A stretch of 64,000 nt of DNA. It comes from Rhodobacterales bacterium. GTDB taxonomy: Bacteria > Pseudomonadota > Alphaproteobacteria > Rhodobacterales > Rhodobacteraceae. The number at the start of each line of letters is the position of its first letter. Positions within the stretch are counted from its first letter, which is position 1. The position numbers were made by a program, and so were the translations under genes. The notes beneath the pieces were generated by a model. The model ran no database searches and had not been told where the DNA came from. It saw nothing but the letters and a program-made list of their open reading frames with translations. This document shows positions 36,591 through 46,079 of the stretch, piece after piece. The DNA lies in NCBI GenBank assembly GCA_002747035.1, contig PDRZ01000017.1, positions 62,001 to 126,000 of the forward strand. Reading direction: 5' to 3'.

Positions 36591-37238
36591 ATGCGGCCAG
36601 CAACGCGGACACAGTTATGGATCGAATTCATCGCGTTTTACGTGGTCGCTCCGTTGATCATGGCGGTTCTCCTGCCTGCGACCATGATGTTTCCCGCGCT
36701 GTTCGGGGTGACGTTCGTCGGGATGGTGCTGCTTCATATCACCACCGGGTTCAGCTGGCGCGATCTCTTGCGCGGCTGGGCGGCATTGCGGTGGGGGGAG
36801 ATTATCAGGTTCGGTGCCGTCGTTCTGATTGCTTCGCTTATCATCATGTGGGGGACTGCACCGGACCAGATGTTTGTATTGATCCGCGAACGCCCCGAAA
36901 TCATGGTGATGATCGCGCTGTTTTACCCGGTGGTGTCGGCCTTGCCCCAGGAAATCGTGTTCCGGGCTTTGTTTTTCCGCCGCTATGCCCGGATATTGCC
37001 CCGCGGCACGGGAGTTCTGTTTTTGAACGCGGCGCTGTTTTCGCTGGCGCACCTGATGTATTGGAGTTGGATCGTCGCAGTGATGACCTTTGTCGGCGGG
37101 GTGGTGTTTGCATGGGCCTATGAGCTGCGCCAGAGCTTTGCGTTGGCCGTTGTTCTGCATTCCGTGGCGGGGGTGGTTCTGTTCTGCGTCGGCATGGGCG
37201 TCTATTTCTTTTCCGGCAACGTGGTGCGCCCGTTTTGA
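36591..37238 (+). CDS. CPBP-family intramembrane protease
   Basis: 215 residues from ATG 36591 (AGGAAAGGGG upstream). About six membrane helices. The CAAX-protease/bacteriocin-processing motifs are QEIVFRALFFRR (about 119-130), with Gln in place of the first of the two usual Glu, FSLAHLMYW with a conserved His, and VVLHSVAG. Many CPBP members process or handle small peptides; substrates here are unknown. It is divergent from carB and ends next to a 22-bp palindrome. Confidence 0.85.
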   Translation: MRPATRTQLWIEFIAFYVVAPLIMAVLLPATMMFPALFGVTFVGMVLLHITTGFSWRDLLRGWAALRWGEIIRFGAVVLIASLIIMWGTAPDQMFVLIRERPEIMVMIALFYPVVSALPQEIVFRALFFRRYARILPRGTGVLFLNAALFSLAHLMYWSWIVAVMTFVGGVVFAWAYELRQSFALAVVLHSVAGVVLFCVGMGVYFFSGNVVRPF

Positions 37239-37246
37239 GCCGGGAC

Positions 37247-37268
37247 ACGATTTTTATGTAAAAATCGT
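37247..37268. repeat. 22-bp AT-rich palindrome
   Basis: ACGATTTTTA, TG, TAAAAATCGT: perfect arms, 9 bp past the CPBP stop and about 100 bp before aspS. No T-tract follows, so terminator function is doubtful and an operator is possible. Confidence 0.6.
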
Positions 37269-37366
37269 AGGGTCGCGCTTGAATTCTGTCGGCGCGGCTT
37301 GACTTCCCGCGCCCCACGCGGTGTATCGGCGCGACTGTTTGCAGATTATCCCAAGGGGACGCGCCG

Positions 37367-39223
37367 ATGCATCAATATCGCAGCCATACCTGTGCCGAGC
37401 TGAACAAATCCAACGTGGGTGAGACCGTGCGCCTGTCGGGCTGGGTTCACCGTGTCCGTGACCATGGCGGGTTGCTGTTCATCGACCTGCGCGACCATTA
37501 CGGTATGACCCAGGTCATGGCCGACCCTGACAGCCCGGTTTTCGCCGAGATCGAAAAGGTGCGCAGCGAATGGTGCATTCGTATCGACGGCAAGGTGCTG
37601 GCGCGGGACGAGTCGTTGATCAACCCCAAGATCCCAACCGGCGAGGTTGAGGTGTTCATTCAGGATCTCGAGGTTCTGGGCGCTGCCGAAGAGCTTCCGC
37701 TCATGGTCTTTGGCGAACAGGAATACCCGGAAGAAACCCGCCTGCGTCACCGTTATCTCGACCTGCGTCGCGAGAAGATGCAGAACCACATGAAGCTGCG
37801 TTCGGACATGGTGGCAAGCCTGCGCCGTCGGATGTGGGATCTGAACTTTCGCGAATATCAGACCCCGATCATCACCGCCTCCTCTCCCGAAGGGGCGCGC
37901 GACTTTCTGGTGCCATCGCGACTGCATCCGGGGCGGTTCTATGCCCTGCCGCAGGCTCCGCAATTGTTCAAGCAGTTGATCATGGTCAGCGGCTTTGACA
38001 AGTATTTCCAGATTGCACCGTGTTTCCGTGACGAAGACCCGCGCGCCGACCGGTCGCCCACGGATTTCTATCAGCTTGACCTTGAGATGTCCTTTGTCAC
38101 CCAACAGGACGTGTTTGACACCATCGCGCCGGTCATGGCGGGTGTGTTCGAAGAGTTCGGCGGGGGTCGTAAGGTGGATGCGCCCGGCGAATGGCCCCAG
38201 ATTTCCTATAAGGATGCGGCGAAATGGTACGGCACCGACAAGCCCGACCTGCGCAACCCGATCAGGATGCAGGATTGTTCCGAACATTTCCGCGGCTCGG
38301 GCTTTGCGATCTTTGCAAAGCTGCTTGAGCAGGAGGGCACCGAGGTGCGCGCCATTCCGGCCCCGGGGGGCGGCAGCCGCAAATTCTGTGACCGCATGAA
38401 TGCTTTCGCTCAGAAAGAGGGTCTGCCCGGCATGGGCTATATCTTCTGGCGCAAGCAGTCGCCCGATACCATTGCCCAGGAACAGGGGATCACCGTCAAA
38501 GAGGTGAACGCCAGGATCAAGGCCGGTGAAATCACGCTGGGTGAAGAGGCCGCCGGACCGCTGGCCAAGAATATCGGGCCGGAGCGGACAGAGGCGATTC
38601 GCCAGCAGCTTGGCCTTGGCGTTGGCGACGCGGCCTTCTTCCTTGGCGGTAAACCCAAGGCGTTTCAGACCGTGGCGGGCAAGGCGCGCGACGTGATCGG
38701 GGCCGAGCTTGGCCTGACCGAAACGGATCGGTTCGCCTTTGCCTGGATCGTGGATTTCCCGATTTACGAGGCCGACGAGGAAACCGGGGCGGTTGATTTC
38801 GAACATAACCCGTTCTCGATGCCGCAGGGGGGGATGGAGGCGCTGAACGGCGATCCGCTGGAGGTGCTGGGATACCAGTATGACCTGGCCTGTAACGGTT
38901 ATGAGCTGGTCAGTGGTGCGATCCGCAACCACAAGCCCGAGATCATGTTCAAGGCGTTTGAAATTGCCGGTTATGGCAAGGACGAGGTCGAAAAACGCTT
39001 TGGCGCGCTGGTCAACGCGTTCCAGTATGGCGCGCCGCCGCACGGGGGCTGTGCCGCCGGGATCGACCGGATGGTCATGCTGTTGGCCAATGAACACAAT
39101 ATCCGCGAGGTCATCATGTTTCCGATGAACCAGCGGGCCGAGGATCTGATGATGAACGCGCCCAGCGAGGCCGCGCCGGAACAGTTGATGGAACTGAGCC
39201 TGCGGGTGATCGAACAGGATTGA
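37367..39223 (+). CDS. aspS: Aspartyl-tRNA synthetase
   Basis: 618 residues. N-terminal OB anticodon-binding domain (about 5-110; [18 protein letters not shown]). Class II motif 2 is [20 protein letters not shown], a GAD insertion domain lies mid-protein, and motif 3 is [19 protein letters not shown]. It charges tRNA-Asp; with this domain layout it may be discriminating or not, depending on gatCAB, which I cannot see. A terminator follows at 39278. Confidence 0.95.
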   Translation: MHQYRSHTCAELNKSNVGETVRLSGWVHRVRDHGGLLFIDLRDHYGMTQVMADPDSPVFAEIEKVRSEWCIRIDGKVLARDESLINPKIPTGEVEVFIQDLEVLGAAEELPLMVFGEQEYPEETRLRHRYLDLRREKMQNHMKLRSDMVASLRRRMWDLNFREYQTPIITASSPEGARDFLVPSRLHPGRFYALPQAPQLFKQLIMVSGFDKYFQIAPCFRDEDPRADRSPTDFYQLDLEMSFVTQQDVFDTIAPVMAGVFEEFGGGRKVDAPGEWPQISYKDAAKWYGTDKPDLRNPIRMQDCSEHFRGSGFAIFAKLLEQEGTEVRAIPAPGGGSRKFCDRMNAFAQKEGLPGMGYIFWRKQSPDTIAQEQGITVKEVNARIKAGEITLGEEAAGPLAKNIGPERTEAIRQQLGLGVGDAAFFLGGKPKAFQTVAGKARDVIGAELGLTETDRFAFAWIVDFPIYEADEETGAVDFEHNPFSMPQGGMEALNGDPLEVLGYQYDLACNGYELVSGAIRNHKPEIMFKAFEIAGYGKDEVEKRFGALVNAFQYGAPPHGGCAAGIDRMVMLLANEHNIREVIMFPMNQRAEDLMMNAPSEAAPEQLMELSLRVIEQD

Positions 39224-39277
39224 TCCGGTTTCGGCACGAATAAACAGGTATCGGCGGGCCACCGCCAAGACATTGAA

Positions 39278-39325
39278 AACGGCCCGGGCAGGGGATGAAA
39301 CCTTGTCCGGGCCGTTCTATATTTG
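39278..39325 (+). terminator. Terminator after aspS
   Basis: Stem AACGGCCCGG / CCGGGCCGTT with partly paired inner bases, followed by CTATATTT. It lies 54 bp past the aspS stop. Confidence 0.75.
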
Positions 39326-39370
39326 CAAAGCAGGCAGTTGATGCACAGGTGATGCGAGGAGCCGCTCAGG

Positions 39371-40762
39371 ATGCGATTTGACCCGATACTGGCCGATATC
39401 CGCTTTGGGTGCGGGCTGTCCCCCATGATTGCCCCACCTCAGGACGTGAATGCGATGATGGGGCGGCTGCGTGGCCCTGACAACGCGGCAAAGGCGTTTC
39501 ATATCGACGATTTCCCTGCCTTCGCCGCGCGCATGGCCGAGGCCGCAACCGCGCGCAAGTATTTGCGCAAGAAACGTGGCACACCCGAGGAAAAGGCGGC
39601 GATCAAGGCAACCAAGCTGTTGAAAAAGGCGGCGCGGCAGGCCCATCGGCATTGGTTGTGGCAGGCGATGATGCGGCGGACCCACACGGCGGATGGGCTG
39701 CGCGAACGGCTGGCCTTTTTCTGGGCCGATCACTTTACCGCGCGCGGCAAGGCCGGGGTGCTGCGCCGGGGCACCTCTCCTTATATCGAAACGGCGATCC
39801 GACCCTATCTGACCGGCAGCTTTGCCGAGATGTTAAAGGCCGTCGCGGTTCAGCCATTGATGTTGCATTATCTGGATCAGCAATTGTCTGTGGGGCCGGG
39901 CAGCGACACGGCCAGGCGTCGCCCGCGCAAGGCGGGGTTGAACGAAAACCTGGCCCGTGAAATCCTTGAACTGCACACGTTGGGGGTGGATGGGGTTTAT
40001 GATCAGACCGACGTGCGCGAATTTGCCGAGCTTCTGACCGGCATGGCCTATTCGGCGCAGGGGGGCTTTAACTTCCGCCATCGCATGTCCGAACCGGGCA
40101 GCGAAACCGTGTTGGGCGTGACCTATGGCGGGGCCGGAAAGGCGCGGCTTTCCGATGTTCTGGCGGCGCTGGACGATCTGGCGCACCATCCCGACACAGC
40201 GCGCCACATCGCGGGCAAACTGGCGGTGCATTTCGTCGGGGATATCCCGGATCCGGGGCTGGTGTCCCATCTGGCCGCAAGGTTCACCGCCACCGCCGGG
40301 GATCTGGGAGCGGTCACCGAAGCATTGCTTGAACATCCTGCCGCCTGGGCGGACGAGAACCCGGGAAACGTCAAACAGCCGGTGGATTTTGTCGGGTCGG
40401 CCATGCGGGCGCTGGCGGTGGCGCCGGATGCAATCAACAGCGGCCACGAGCGGATCGTGGCCGCGACCCTGCAAACCCCGATGGCGTTGATGGGGCAACA
40501 ATGGCAGGAACCGGGTGGCCCCGATGGGTGGTCCGAGGAAGACGGGGACTGGATCACCCCGCAACGCTATGCCGCACGGCTGGATTGGGCGATGAGCGCA
40601 CCGGGGATTTTGGTGCAGGGGTTACCTGATCCGCGGGTGTTTGTGGAAACCGCGCTTGGCAATCGCGCGTCCGAAGAGCTGCGCTTTGCCGCGCGTGGTG
40701 CCGAGGATCGGCGCGTTGGGGTCGGGCTTGTGCTGGCCTCGCCCGGGTTTCAGAGGATGTGA
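39371..40762 (+). CDS. DUF1800 family protein
   Basis: 463 residues. The DUF1800 block FWADHFTARGKAGVLRRG and NENLAREILELHTLGVDG are the family's hallmarks, and TGMAYSAQGG follows. DUF1800 and DUF1501 proteins are regularly encoded as a pair, and here they are 13 bp apart. DUF1800 proteins are thought to be cell-surface or secreted, of unknown function; no obvious signal peptide is seen here, so export may depend on the Tat-targeted partner. Confidence 0.9.
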   Translation: MRFDPILADIRFGCGLSPMIAPPQDVNAMMGRLRGPDNAAKAFHIDDFPAFAARMAEAATARKYLRKKRGTPEEKAAIKATKLLKKAARQAHRHWLWQAMMRRTHTADGLRERLAFFWADHFTARGKAGVLRRGTSPYIETAIRPYLTGSFAEMLKAVAVQPLMLHYLDQQLSVGPGSDTARRRPRKAGLNENLAREILELHTLGVDGVYDQTDVREFAELLTGMAYSAQGGFNFRHRMSEPGSETVLGVTYGGAGKARLSDVLAALDDLAHHPDTARHIAGKLAVHFVGDIPDPGLVSHLAARFTATAGDLGAVTEALLEHPAAWADENPGNVKQPVDFVGSAMRALAVAPDAINSGHERIVAATLQTPMALMGQQWQEPGGPDGWSEEDGDWITPQRYAARLDWAMSAPGILVQGLPDPRVFVETALGNRASEELRFAARGAEDRRVGVGLVLASPGFQRM

Positions 40763-40775
40763 GGGAGGTCGCGTT

Positions 40776-42035
40776 ATGGGAGTGTCTGATATGAAGGTGA
40801 GCCGTCGCAGGTTTCTGAGCCGCAGCGTGGCGCTGGGCTGTACGGCGGCGGCGAGCCCGCTTTTGACCCCTGTCACCTTTGCCAGCGCGCCGTGGGACAA
40901 CCGTTTGGTGGTGATCATCCTGCGCGGTGGCATGGATGGGCTTGGCGTCGTACAACCGCGCGGGGCGGCGGAATACGCGGCGCTGCGCAAACCCGGTGAC
41001 GCGGTGGGCGCGCCCGGCGGCCCCCACGACCTTGACGGGTTTTTTGCCCTGCATCCGGGGCTGAGTACGCTGATGCCGCTCTGGGCGGCGGGCGAGCTTG
41101 GGTTTGTGCATGCCGTGTCCACCCCCTATCGCGACAAACGCAGCCATTTCGACGGGCAGGACGTGTTGGAGGCCGGGACGACCAACGAGCACGATCCGGT
41201 GCGCGACGGGTGGTTGAACCGCATGTTGCAGGTGTTGCCGGGGGTGAGCGCGGAAACGGCCTATGCCGTGGGGCGGTCGGACATGTTGCTGACCCGGGGG
41301 GCCGCGCCGGTGGCGAACTGGTCACCGGATGCGCGGGTGGACGGGTTGAGCCCTCAGGCGATTGAGCTGTTGCAGCTTGTGGTCCATGACGATCCGCTGG
41401 TTGCCCCGGCGTTGAACGAGGCGTTGAACCTGTCGGCACAAAGCCCGATGGCCGACATGGCAGGGGCCGGAGCAGGGGCAGGCGGCAACAACATGATAGA
41501 GACCATGATTCAGGAGATGCAGGCGGCGCGCAAATCGGGCGGGCACAAGCAGATTGCGGAATTCGCCGCCAAGAAGCTGCGGCAGGACAGCCGGATTGCC
41601 AGCTTTTCCATCAACGGTTGGGACACCCACGCAAATCAGGGCCGCACGCTTGTGCGCCCGCTGGAAATTCTGGCCGAGATGGTGTTGACCCTGAAAGAGA
41701 ACATGCGCGGCCCTGTCTGGGGTAAAACCACGGTGATTGCGATGACCGAGTTTGGGCGTACCGCGCGTTTGAACGGCACGGGTGGCACCGATCATGGCAC
41801 CGGAGGGCTGATGATGCTGGCCGGAGGCGCGTTGCGCGGGGGGCGTGTGCTGGGGCAATGGCCCGGGCTGGCTGAAGCGGATCTTTATGATCGGCGCGAC
41901 CTGATGCCCACAAGCGATTTGCGCGCCTATGCGGGCTGGGCCATGCGCGGGCTTTTCGGGATCGACCGGTCGGTGATCGAACGATCAATCTTTCCGGGGG
42001 TCGATCTGGGCGATGATCCGGGGCTGTTGCTTTGA
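40776..42035 (+). CDS. DUF1501 family protein with Tat signal
   Basis: 419 residues from ATG 40776 (AGGGAGG upstream). The Tat signal has SRRRFLSR, followed by a hydrophobic segment ending ASA. The DUF1501 domain follows, with LRGGMDGLGVV, FDGQDVLEAG and TEFGRTARLNGTGGTDHGTGG, similar to the alkaline-phosphatase/sulfatase superfamily. Probably exported folded, together with the preceding DUF1800 protein. Substrate unknown. Confidence 0.9.
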   Translation: MGVSDMKVSRRRFLSRSVALGCTAAASPLLTPVTFASAPWDNRLVVIILRGGMDGLGVVQPRGAAEYAALRKPGDAVGAPGGPHDLDGFFALHPGLSTLMPLWAAGELGFVHAVSTPYRDKRSHFDGQDVLEAGTTNEHDPVRDGWLNRMLQVLPGVSAETAYAVGRSDMLLTRGAAPVANWSPDARVDGLSPQAIELLQLVVHDDPLVAPALNEALNLSAQSPMADMAGAGAGAGGNNMIETMIQEMQAARKSGGHKQIAEFAAKKLRQDSRIASFSINGWDTHANQGRTLVRPLEILAEMVLTLKENMRGPVWGKTTVIAMTEFGRTARLNGTGGTDHGTGGLMMLAGGALRGGRVLGQWPGLAEADLYDRRDLMPTSDLRAYAGWAMRGLFGIDRSVIERSIFPGVDLGDDPGLLL

Positions 42036-42102
42036 CGGCCGACGGGTCGGGCCCGACCGGACCCGACCGGACCCGGTGGCCGGCCCGGGGGATCTGCGGG
42101 GA

Positions 42103-42819
42103 TCAGATCGCAATCGCGGAATGCAAACGTTCCTGTACCAACGCGGCAAGCCGGGCCACTTCGGGCCGGTTGGCGTGGTTTTCGCCACGGGTTTTGGTCA
42201 ATGCAATACATGCCTCTTCCAACTGGCTATCCCGCGCGCTGCGTGCCACGCCTGACAAGAATTGGGCCACATAGTCAGTGACCATCTTGTCCTCTCCATC
42301 ATTCAGAAGTTCGGCGGCATGGGCCATGTCATCGCAGAACGCGATGGGATCGGGTTTGATCAGTTCTTCATTGATGATGCGCGGCCCGGCCGGATGTCGG
42401 TCGGCGGGGATATGGGCCAGGATCGTCTCCTGAAACGCGGCAAGGCTTTCGATTGGTTTGGCCAGGAAACCATCGGCCCCGGCGGCCATCGCTTCGGCCC
42501 GGGCCCCGTCATTTCCGCTTGTCCCCAGAATGATGCCAACGCGGGGCTGGGCGCGGTTCAGCTCTTCGATCAGTTCGACCCCGTTGCCGTCTGGCAGGCC
42601 CAGGTCAATGATCACGACCGAAGGGCGATACACCTGGAGATGGCGGTGGGCCGAGGCCAGACAGTCCGCGCGGCGAATGCTGGCCCCCGACCGCAGGCAC
42701 AAAAGCCGCATTGCTTCGCAGGAAAAACGGCTGTCTTCCACCACCAGCACAGTCAGTCCAAGCAGAGGGCGGTTCGCGGTGGGAGTGCGGAATTTGTTGA
42801 AGCTGGCGAAGTCATCCAT
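42103..42819 (-). CDS. Response regulator with helical output domain
   Basis: 238 residues. Receiver domain (about 20-140): acidic pair E28/D29, phospho-acceptor D72 in VIIDLGLPDG, T100 and K121 (LAKPIES), all conserved. The C-terminal 90 residues are helical, with no recognised DNA-binding or enzymatic motif. HPt-like helices are possible, but there is no clear phospho-His motif. No histidine kinase is adjacent. It converges with the DUF1501 gene across a GGACCCGACC-repeat spacer. Confidence 0.85.
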   Translation of the reverse strand: MDDFASFNKFRTPTANRPLLGLTVLVVEDSRFSCEAMRLLCLRSGASIRRADCLASAHRHLQVYRPSVVIIDLGLPDGNGVELIEELNRAQPRVGIILGTSGNDGARAEAMAAGADGFLAKPIESLAAFQETILAHIPADRHPAGPRIINEELIKPDPIAFCDDMAHAAELLNDGEDKMVTDYVAQFLSGVARSARDSQLEEACIALTKTRGENHANRPEVARLAALVQERLHSAIAI

Positions 42820-43017
42820 TGGTCGGCGTCCTTTAGTAAAGTGAATCGTCTTTAACCCAAGATGACTCGGACATGGCTAACGAGAGGTTAAGGCAGCGCG
42901 GCTTTCCTGTTGTCCGCCGGTCCCATTGCGTCCTGCGGCAGTTCTGCGTCTTGCGCCAATGCGCGCCGCACCCCATAACACCCGGCAACGTCAGAACAGT
43001 TCTAACAGGAGACAGAC

Positions 43018-43422
43018 ATGATTGGCCGACTGAACCACGTAGCCATTGCCGTACCCGATCTTGAGGCCGCGTCCGAGCAATACCGCAACGCGCTTGGTGC
43101 CAAGGTGAACCCGCCCCAGGACGAACCGGATCACGGCGTTACGGTTGTGTTCATCGAACTGCCCAATACCAAGATCGAGCTTCTCTACCCGCTTGGTGAA
43201 AACTCTCCGATCCAGGGGTTTCTGGACAAAAACCCGTCGGGTGGCATTCATCATGTGTGTTACGAAGTCGAAGATATCATCGCCGCGCGCGACCATCTGA
43301 AGGAAACCGGAGCCCGGGTTCTTGGCAATGGCGAGCCCAGGATCGGTGCCCATGGCAAACCGGTACTGTTCCTGCATCCCAAGGATTTCAACGGCTGTCT
43401 CGTGGAGCTGGAGCAGGTCTGA
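43018..43422 (+). CDS. mce: Methylmalonyl-CoA epimerase
   Basis: 134 residues of the vicinal-oxygen-chelate fold: LNHVAIAVPDLEAASEQY opens it, then GGIHHVCYEVEDI with a metal His, and HPKDFNGCLVELEQ with the last Glu. It interconverts (R)- and (S)-methylmalonyl-CoA in the propionate route. It fits the cobalt/B12 operon elsewhere in the window. AGGAG precedes the start. Its stop overlaps the DUF1467 start as TGATG. Confidence 0.93.
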   Translation: MIGRLNHVAIAVPDLEAASEQYRNALGAKVNPPQDEPDHGVTVVFIELPNTKIELLYPLGENSPIQGFLDKNPSGGIHHVCYEVEDIIAARDHLKETGARVLGNGEPRIGAHGKPVLFLHPKDFNGCLVELEQV

Positions 43423-43709
43423 TGGGGATTACCTCGGGGATTGTCCTGTTCGCAGTGATATGGTTTCTGACTTTTCTGGTGGTCATTCCATTCCGGTTGA
43501 AAACCCAGGGCGATGTGGGTGAAATCGTCCCCGGCACCATGGCCGGGTCGCCCCATGAACATAACCTCAAGAAAAAGGCGATCCTGACCACGATCATTTC
43601 GGTGATCCTGTGGGCGATCATCGCCTCGATCATCCTGACCGGCACCATCACGGTGCGCGATCTGGATTGGTTCGAGCGGATGGGACCTGCGCCGGTCAGT
43701 GAGGGTTGA
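43422..43709 (+). CDS. DUF1467 family membrane protein
   Basis: 95 residues with two membrane helices (about 5-22 and 53-75) separated by a charged loop containing PGTMAGSPHEHNLKKK. DUF1467 follows mce in many alphaproteobacteria and is translationally coupled here (TGATG). Function unknown. Confidence 0.88.
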   Translation: MGITSGIVLFAVIWFLTFLVVIPFRLKTQGDVGEIVPGTMAGSPHEHNLKKKAILTTIISVILWAIIASIILTGTITVRDLDWFERMGPAPVSEG

Positions 43710-43823
43710 AGTCCGGGTTGTGAAGAGATTGGGCGCGACCGCTGGGGGCATGGTGCCTTTTTGTTCTTGAAATGTTCTTGCGTGTTGTGCTGTAGTCACC
43801 GCATATCGGCGGAGGATCACAAC

Positions 43824-44681
43824 ATGAGCGACGAGGGGGCGGAAAGGCGGAACAAACTGACGCGGTTCCGGGCATTGCATGATGGGCCGGGGGCTTTCGT
43901 GTTGCCCAACGCTTGGGATGCGGGTACCGCGCGGCTTTTGGCGACCTTGCCGTTCGCCGCACTGGCGACAACCAGCGCGGGTTACGCCTTTTCCGCAGGC
44001 AAGCGGGATTCCTGTGCCGCGCTGACCCGGGCCGAGATATTGGACAATGCGGCGGCGATTGCGGCGGCGACGGATCTACCCGTTTCTGCGGATCTGGAGG
44101 ACGGATTTGCCGTCGCGCCTGAGGAGTGCGCAGATACAATCGCAATGGCCTGTACGGTCGGATTGGTGGGCGGCACGCTGGAGGATGCCACCGGCAACCC
44201 GGACGCACCGATTTACGAGATGGGGCTGGCGGTGGACCGGGTGCGCGCCGCCGCAGAGGTGGCGCGTAACAAGGGATTTGTTTTGACCGCGCGGGCCGAG
44301 AACTTTCTTTGGGGATGTCCCGATCTTGGGGATACGATTGCGCGGCTTCAGGCATTTGGAGAGGCGGGGGCCGAGGTGCTTTATGCGCCGGGGTTGCGCG
44401 ATCTGGAACAGATTGCCACGGTGTGTCGCGCTGTGGATCAACCAGTGAATGTGGTGATGGGGCTGACGGGGCCGCGATATGGCGTGGCGCAACTGGCCGA
44501 AGTTGGAGTGCGCCGGATCAGCGTGGGCGGATCGTTTGCCCGGGCCGCATTGGGAGAGATGATGCGGGCCGCGCATGAGGTGTTGGAACAGGGCAGTTTC
44601 GGGTATTCCGAACGGGCCTTGCCCGTGAGCGAAATCGAGGCGGCGATGGCGCGGAACCCGATTGGGGGGCGTACGGGTTAA
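43824..44681 (+). CDS. Isocitrate lyase / PEP-mutase superfamily protein
   Basis: 285 residues from ATG 43824 (GGAGG upstream). The superfamily signs are LPNAWDAGTARLL at the start, SADLEDGFAV with the metal-binding Asp and Glu, and LRDLEQIATVCRAV. The KKCGH lyase motif is absent, so it is not a typical isocitrate or methylisocitrate lyase. It may be an oxaloacetate-decarboxylase-like or carboxy-PEP-mutase-like enzyme. It stands next to the propionate-pathway gene mce, which leaves a C3/C4 acid role open. Confidence 0.87.
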   Translation: MSDEGAERRNKLTRFRALHDGPGAFVLPNAWDAGTARLLATLPFAALATTSAGYAFSAGKRDSCAALTRAEILDNAAAIAAATDLPVSADLEDGFAVAPEECADTIAMACTVGLVGGTLEDATGNPDAPIYEMGLAVDRVRAAAEVARNKGFVLTARAENFLWGCPDLGDTIARLQAFGEAGAEVLYAPGLRDLEQIATVCRAVDQPVNVVMGLTGPRYGVAQLAEVGVRRISVGGSFARAALGEMMRAAHEVLEQGSFGYSERALPVSEIEAAMARNPIGGRTG

Positions 44682-45379
44682 TCCCGGTTCAACCCATGGA
44701 ACAGGTGGGTAAAGGTCGCGGCGCCAAGGATTGGCACCAGAAGGTTGATCAGGGGGAGTGACAGCGGTGCCGCCATCAGGACGCCGGCGGCCCAGATGGT
44801 GGCGGTGTGGCGGCTGCGCAGGGCCTTGGCCCTGTCCCGTCCGATCCGGCGCATGGCGGCGAGCTGGAAATACTCCCGCCCCAACAGGAACCCGTTCAGC
44901 CCCCAGAAGATGAACACCGCCATGGGGGCGATGAAAGCATAGAGGATAAAGGCCAGAAGGTTGGCCGCGATCAGAACTCCAAGGAAATTCACCGTGTCTT
45001 TCAGGGCCTCGGCAAACGGTACGCCCGGAACGTCCGGCAGGTGGGGATAGTATTTGTCTTCGACCGCCTGGGCCACCTCGTCCAGAAACATCGAGGTGAT
45101 GGCCGAGGCAACCGGCACCATCAGAAAGACCGACAGCACCAGCATGAAGATGATTGAGCTAAGCCCCAGGAGACCGGGAAGCCACGTCACATCGCCCAGC
45201 ACACCGGCATAGCCTTCGGGTCCGACCAGAACGTCGATCAGCCACAACAGCCCCGCATAGGCCGCCACCAGAAGCGCGATGGTCAGCCCGATGCCAAGCC
45301 ACAGCACACGGCGGAACCGGGGGTCGCCGATTTGGCCCACCGCCTTGAAAAAGCTGGAAAAGATCAGTTCGATATCCAC
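44678..45379 (-). CDS. EI24 / CysZ-like membrane protein
   Basis: 233 residues with about five membrane segments. The EI24-type patterns are FSSFFKAVGQIGDPRFRRVLW at the start and GREYFQLAAMRRI, which match CysZ-related proteins. CysZ family members help sulfate uptake. It overlaps the nitroreductase gene by 16 bp on the same strand, and its stop overlaps the PEP-mutase gene end on the other strand by 4 bp. Confidence 0.82.
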   Translation of the reverse strand: MDIELIFSSFFKAVGQIGDPRFRRVLWLGIGLTIALLVAAYAGLLWLIDVLVGPEGYAGVLGDVTWLPGLLGLSSIIFMLVLSVFLMVPVASAITSMFLDEVAQAVEDKYYPHLPDVPGVPFAEALKDTVNFLGVLIAANLLAFILYAFIAPMAVFIFWGLNGFLLGREYFQLAAMRRIGRDRAKALRSRHTATIWAAGVLMAAPLSLPLINLLVPILGAATFTHLFHGLNRD

Positions 45380-45963
45380 GAGGTCATCTCCGAAAGGTCT
45401 GGTCTGGGGCGTTCTGGCGGGGTTTTGGTTTCGGTGGCGATGTGGATGAACCCGGCCACGCGTTCATGTGCGCCGAGGTTCAACGCCTCGGTCATGAAAC
45501 CACGATCATGGCTGGCAAATCCTGACAGCCAGTTGGCCCCCCAACCCGCCGCAAGCGCGGCGTTCAGAAGCGCAAGACAGACACCCCCCACGGCATAGGT
45601 CTGTTCCAGCGCGGGCACCTTGTCCGAAGGTTTTTGAACCTCAATCACCGCCACGGCCAGAATACCCTGATCAAACTGCCCGCGTGCCTTGGCGATCCGG
45701 TCCTCATCCAACCCGGCGGCGCGGGCATGGGTTTCGGCCAGATCGGCCATGCGGGGCATGGCGGGTTTTTCGATCACGATGAACCGCCAGGGTTCCAGCT
45801 TGCCATGGTCCGGGCTGCGCGATGCGGCTGTGAGCAGGGGGTGCAGTGCCTCCCGCGTCGGGGCGGGGCCTTGCAGGGTTTTGGCCGGGCGCGAGCGGCG
45901 GTTGAGCAGGAAATCAAGCGCGGGGGCGTTGGGGGTTGGCATGGCAAATGGCCTTTCATTCAT
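45364..45963 (-). CDS. Nitroreductase family protein (YdjA-like)
   Basis: 199 residues from ATG 45963; M8 is an alternative start. FMN-binding NRRSRPAKTL at the N-terminus, SRSPDHGKLEPWRFIVIE in the middle and GWGANWLSGFASHD near the end fit the small YdjA-type nitroreductases, which reduce quinones or nitro compounds with NAD(P)H. It overlaps the EI24 gene, forming a two-gene unit. Confidence 0.88.
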   Translation of the reverse strand: MNERPFAMPTPNAPALDFLLNRRSRPAKTLQGPAPTREALHPLLTAASRSPDHGKLEPWRFIVIEKPAMPRMADLAETHARAAGLDEDRIAKARGQFDQGILAVAVIEVQKPSDKVPALEQTYAVGGVCLALLNAALAAGWGANWLSGFASHDRGFMTEALNLGAHERVAGFIHIATETKTPPERPRPDLSEMTSWISN

Positions 45964-46079
45964 AGGTCGGACCAGTTTGGATGCCTTGGGTAGCGGGTAC
46001 TACGGTCTGGGTGTTCGATCCGGGTTACCAGATGTGGCGCGGACGCCCCCGGTTCAAGGGGCACCCGCGGTATTATGAG

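Noticed and set aside
34430-37123. 897-codon plus-strand frame opposite carB
   Set aside because: Antisense shadow of carB; the real gene there is carB and, beyond it, the CPBP protease in another frame.
37346-39268. 640-codon minus-strand frame opposite aspS
   Set aside because: Antisense shadow of aspS, which has all class II motifs.
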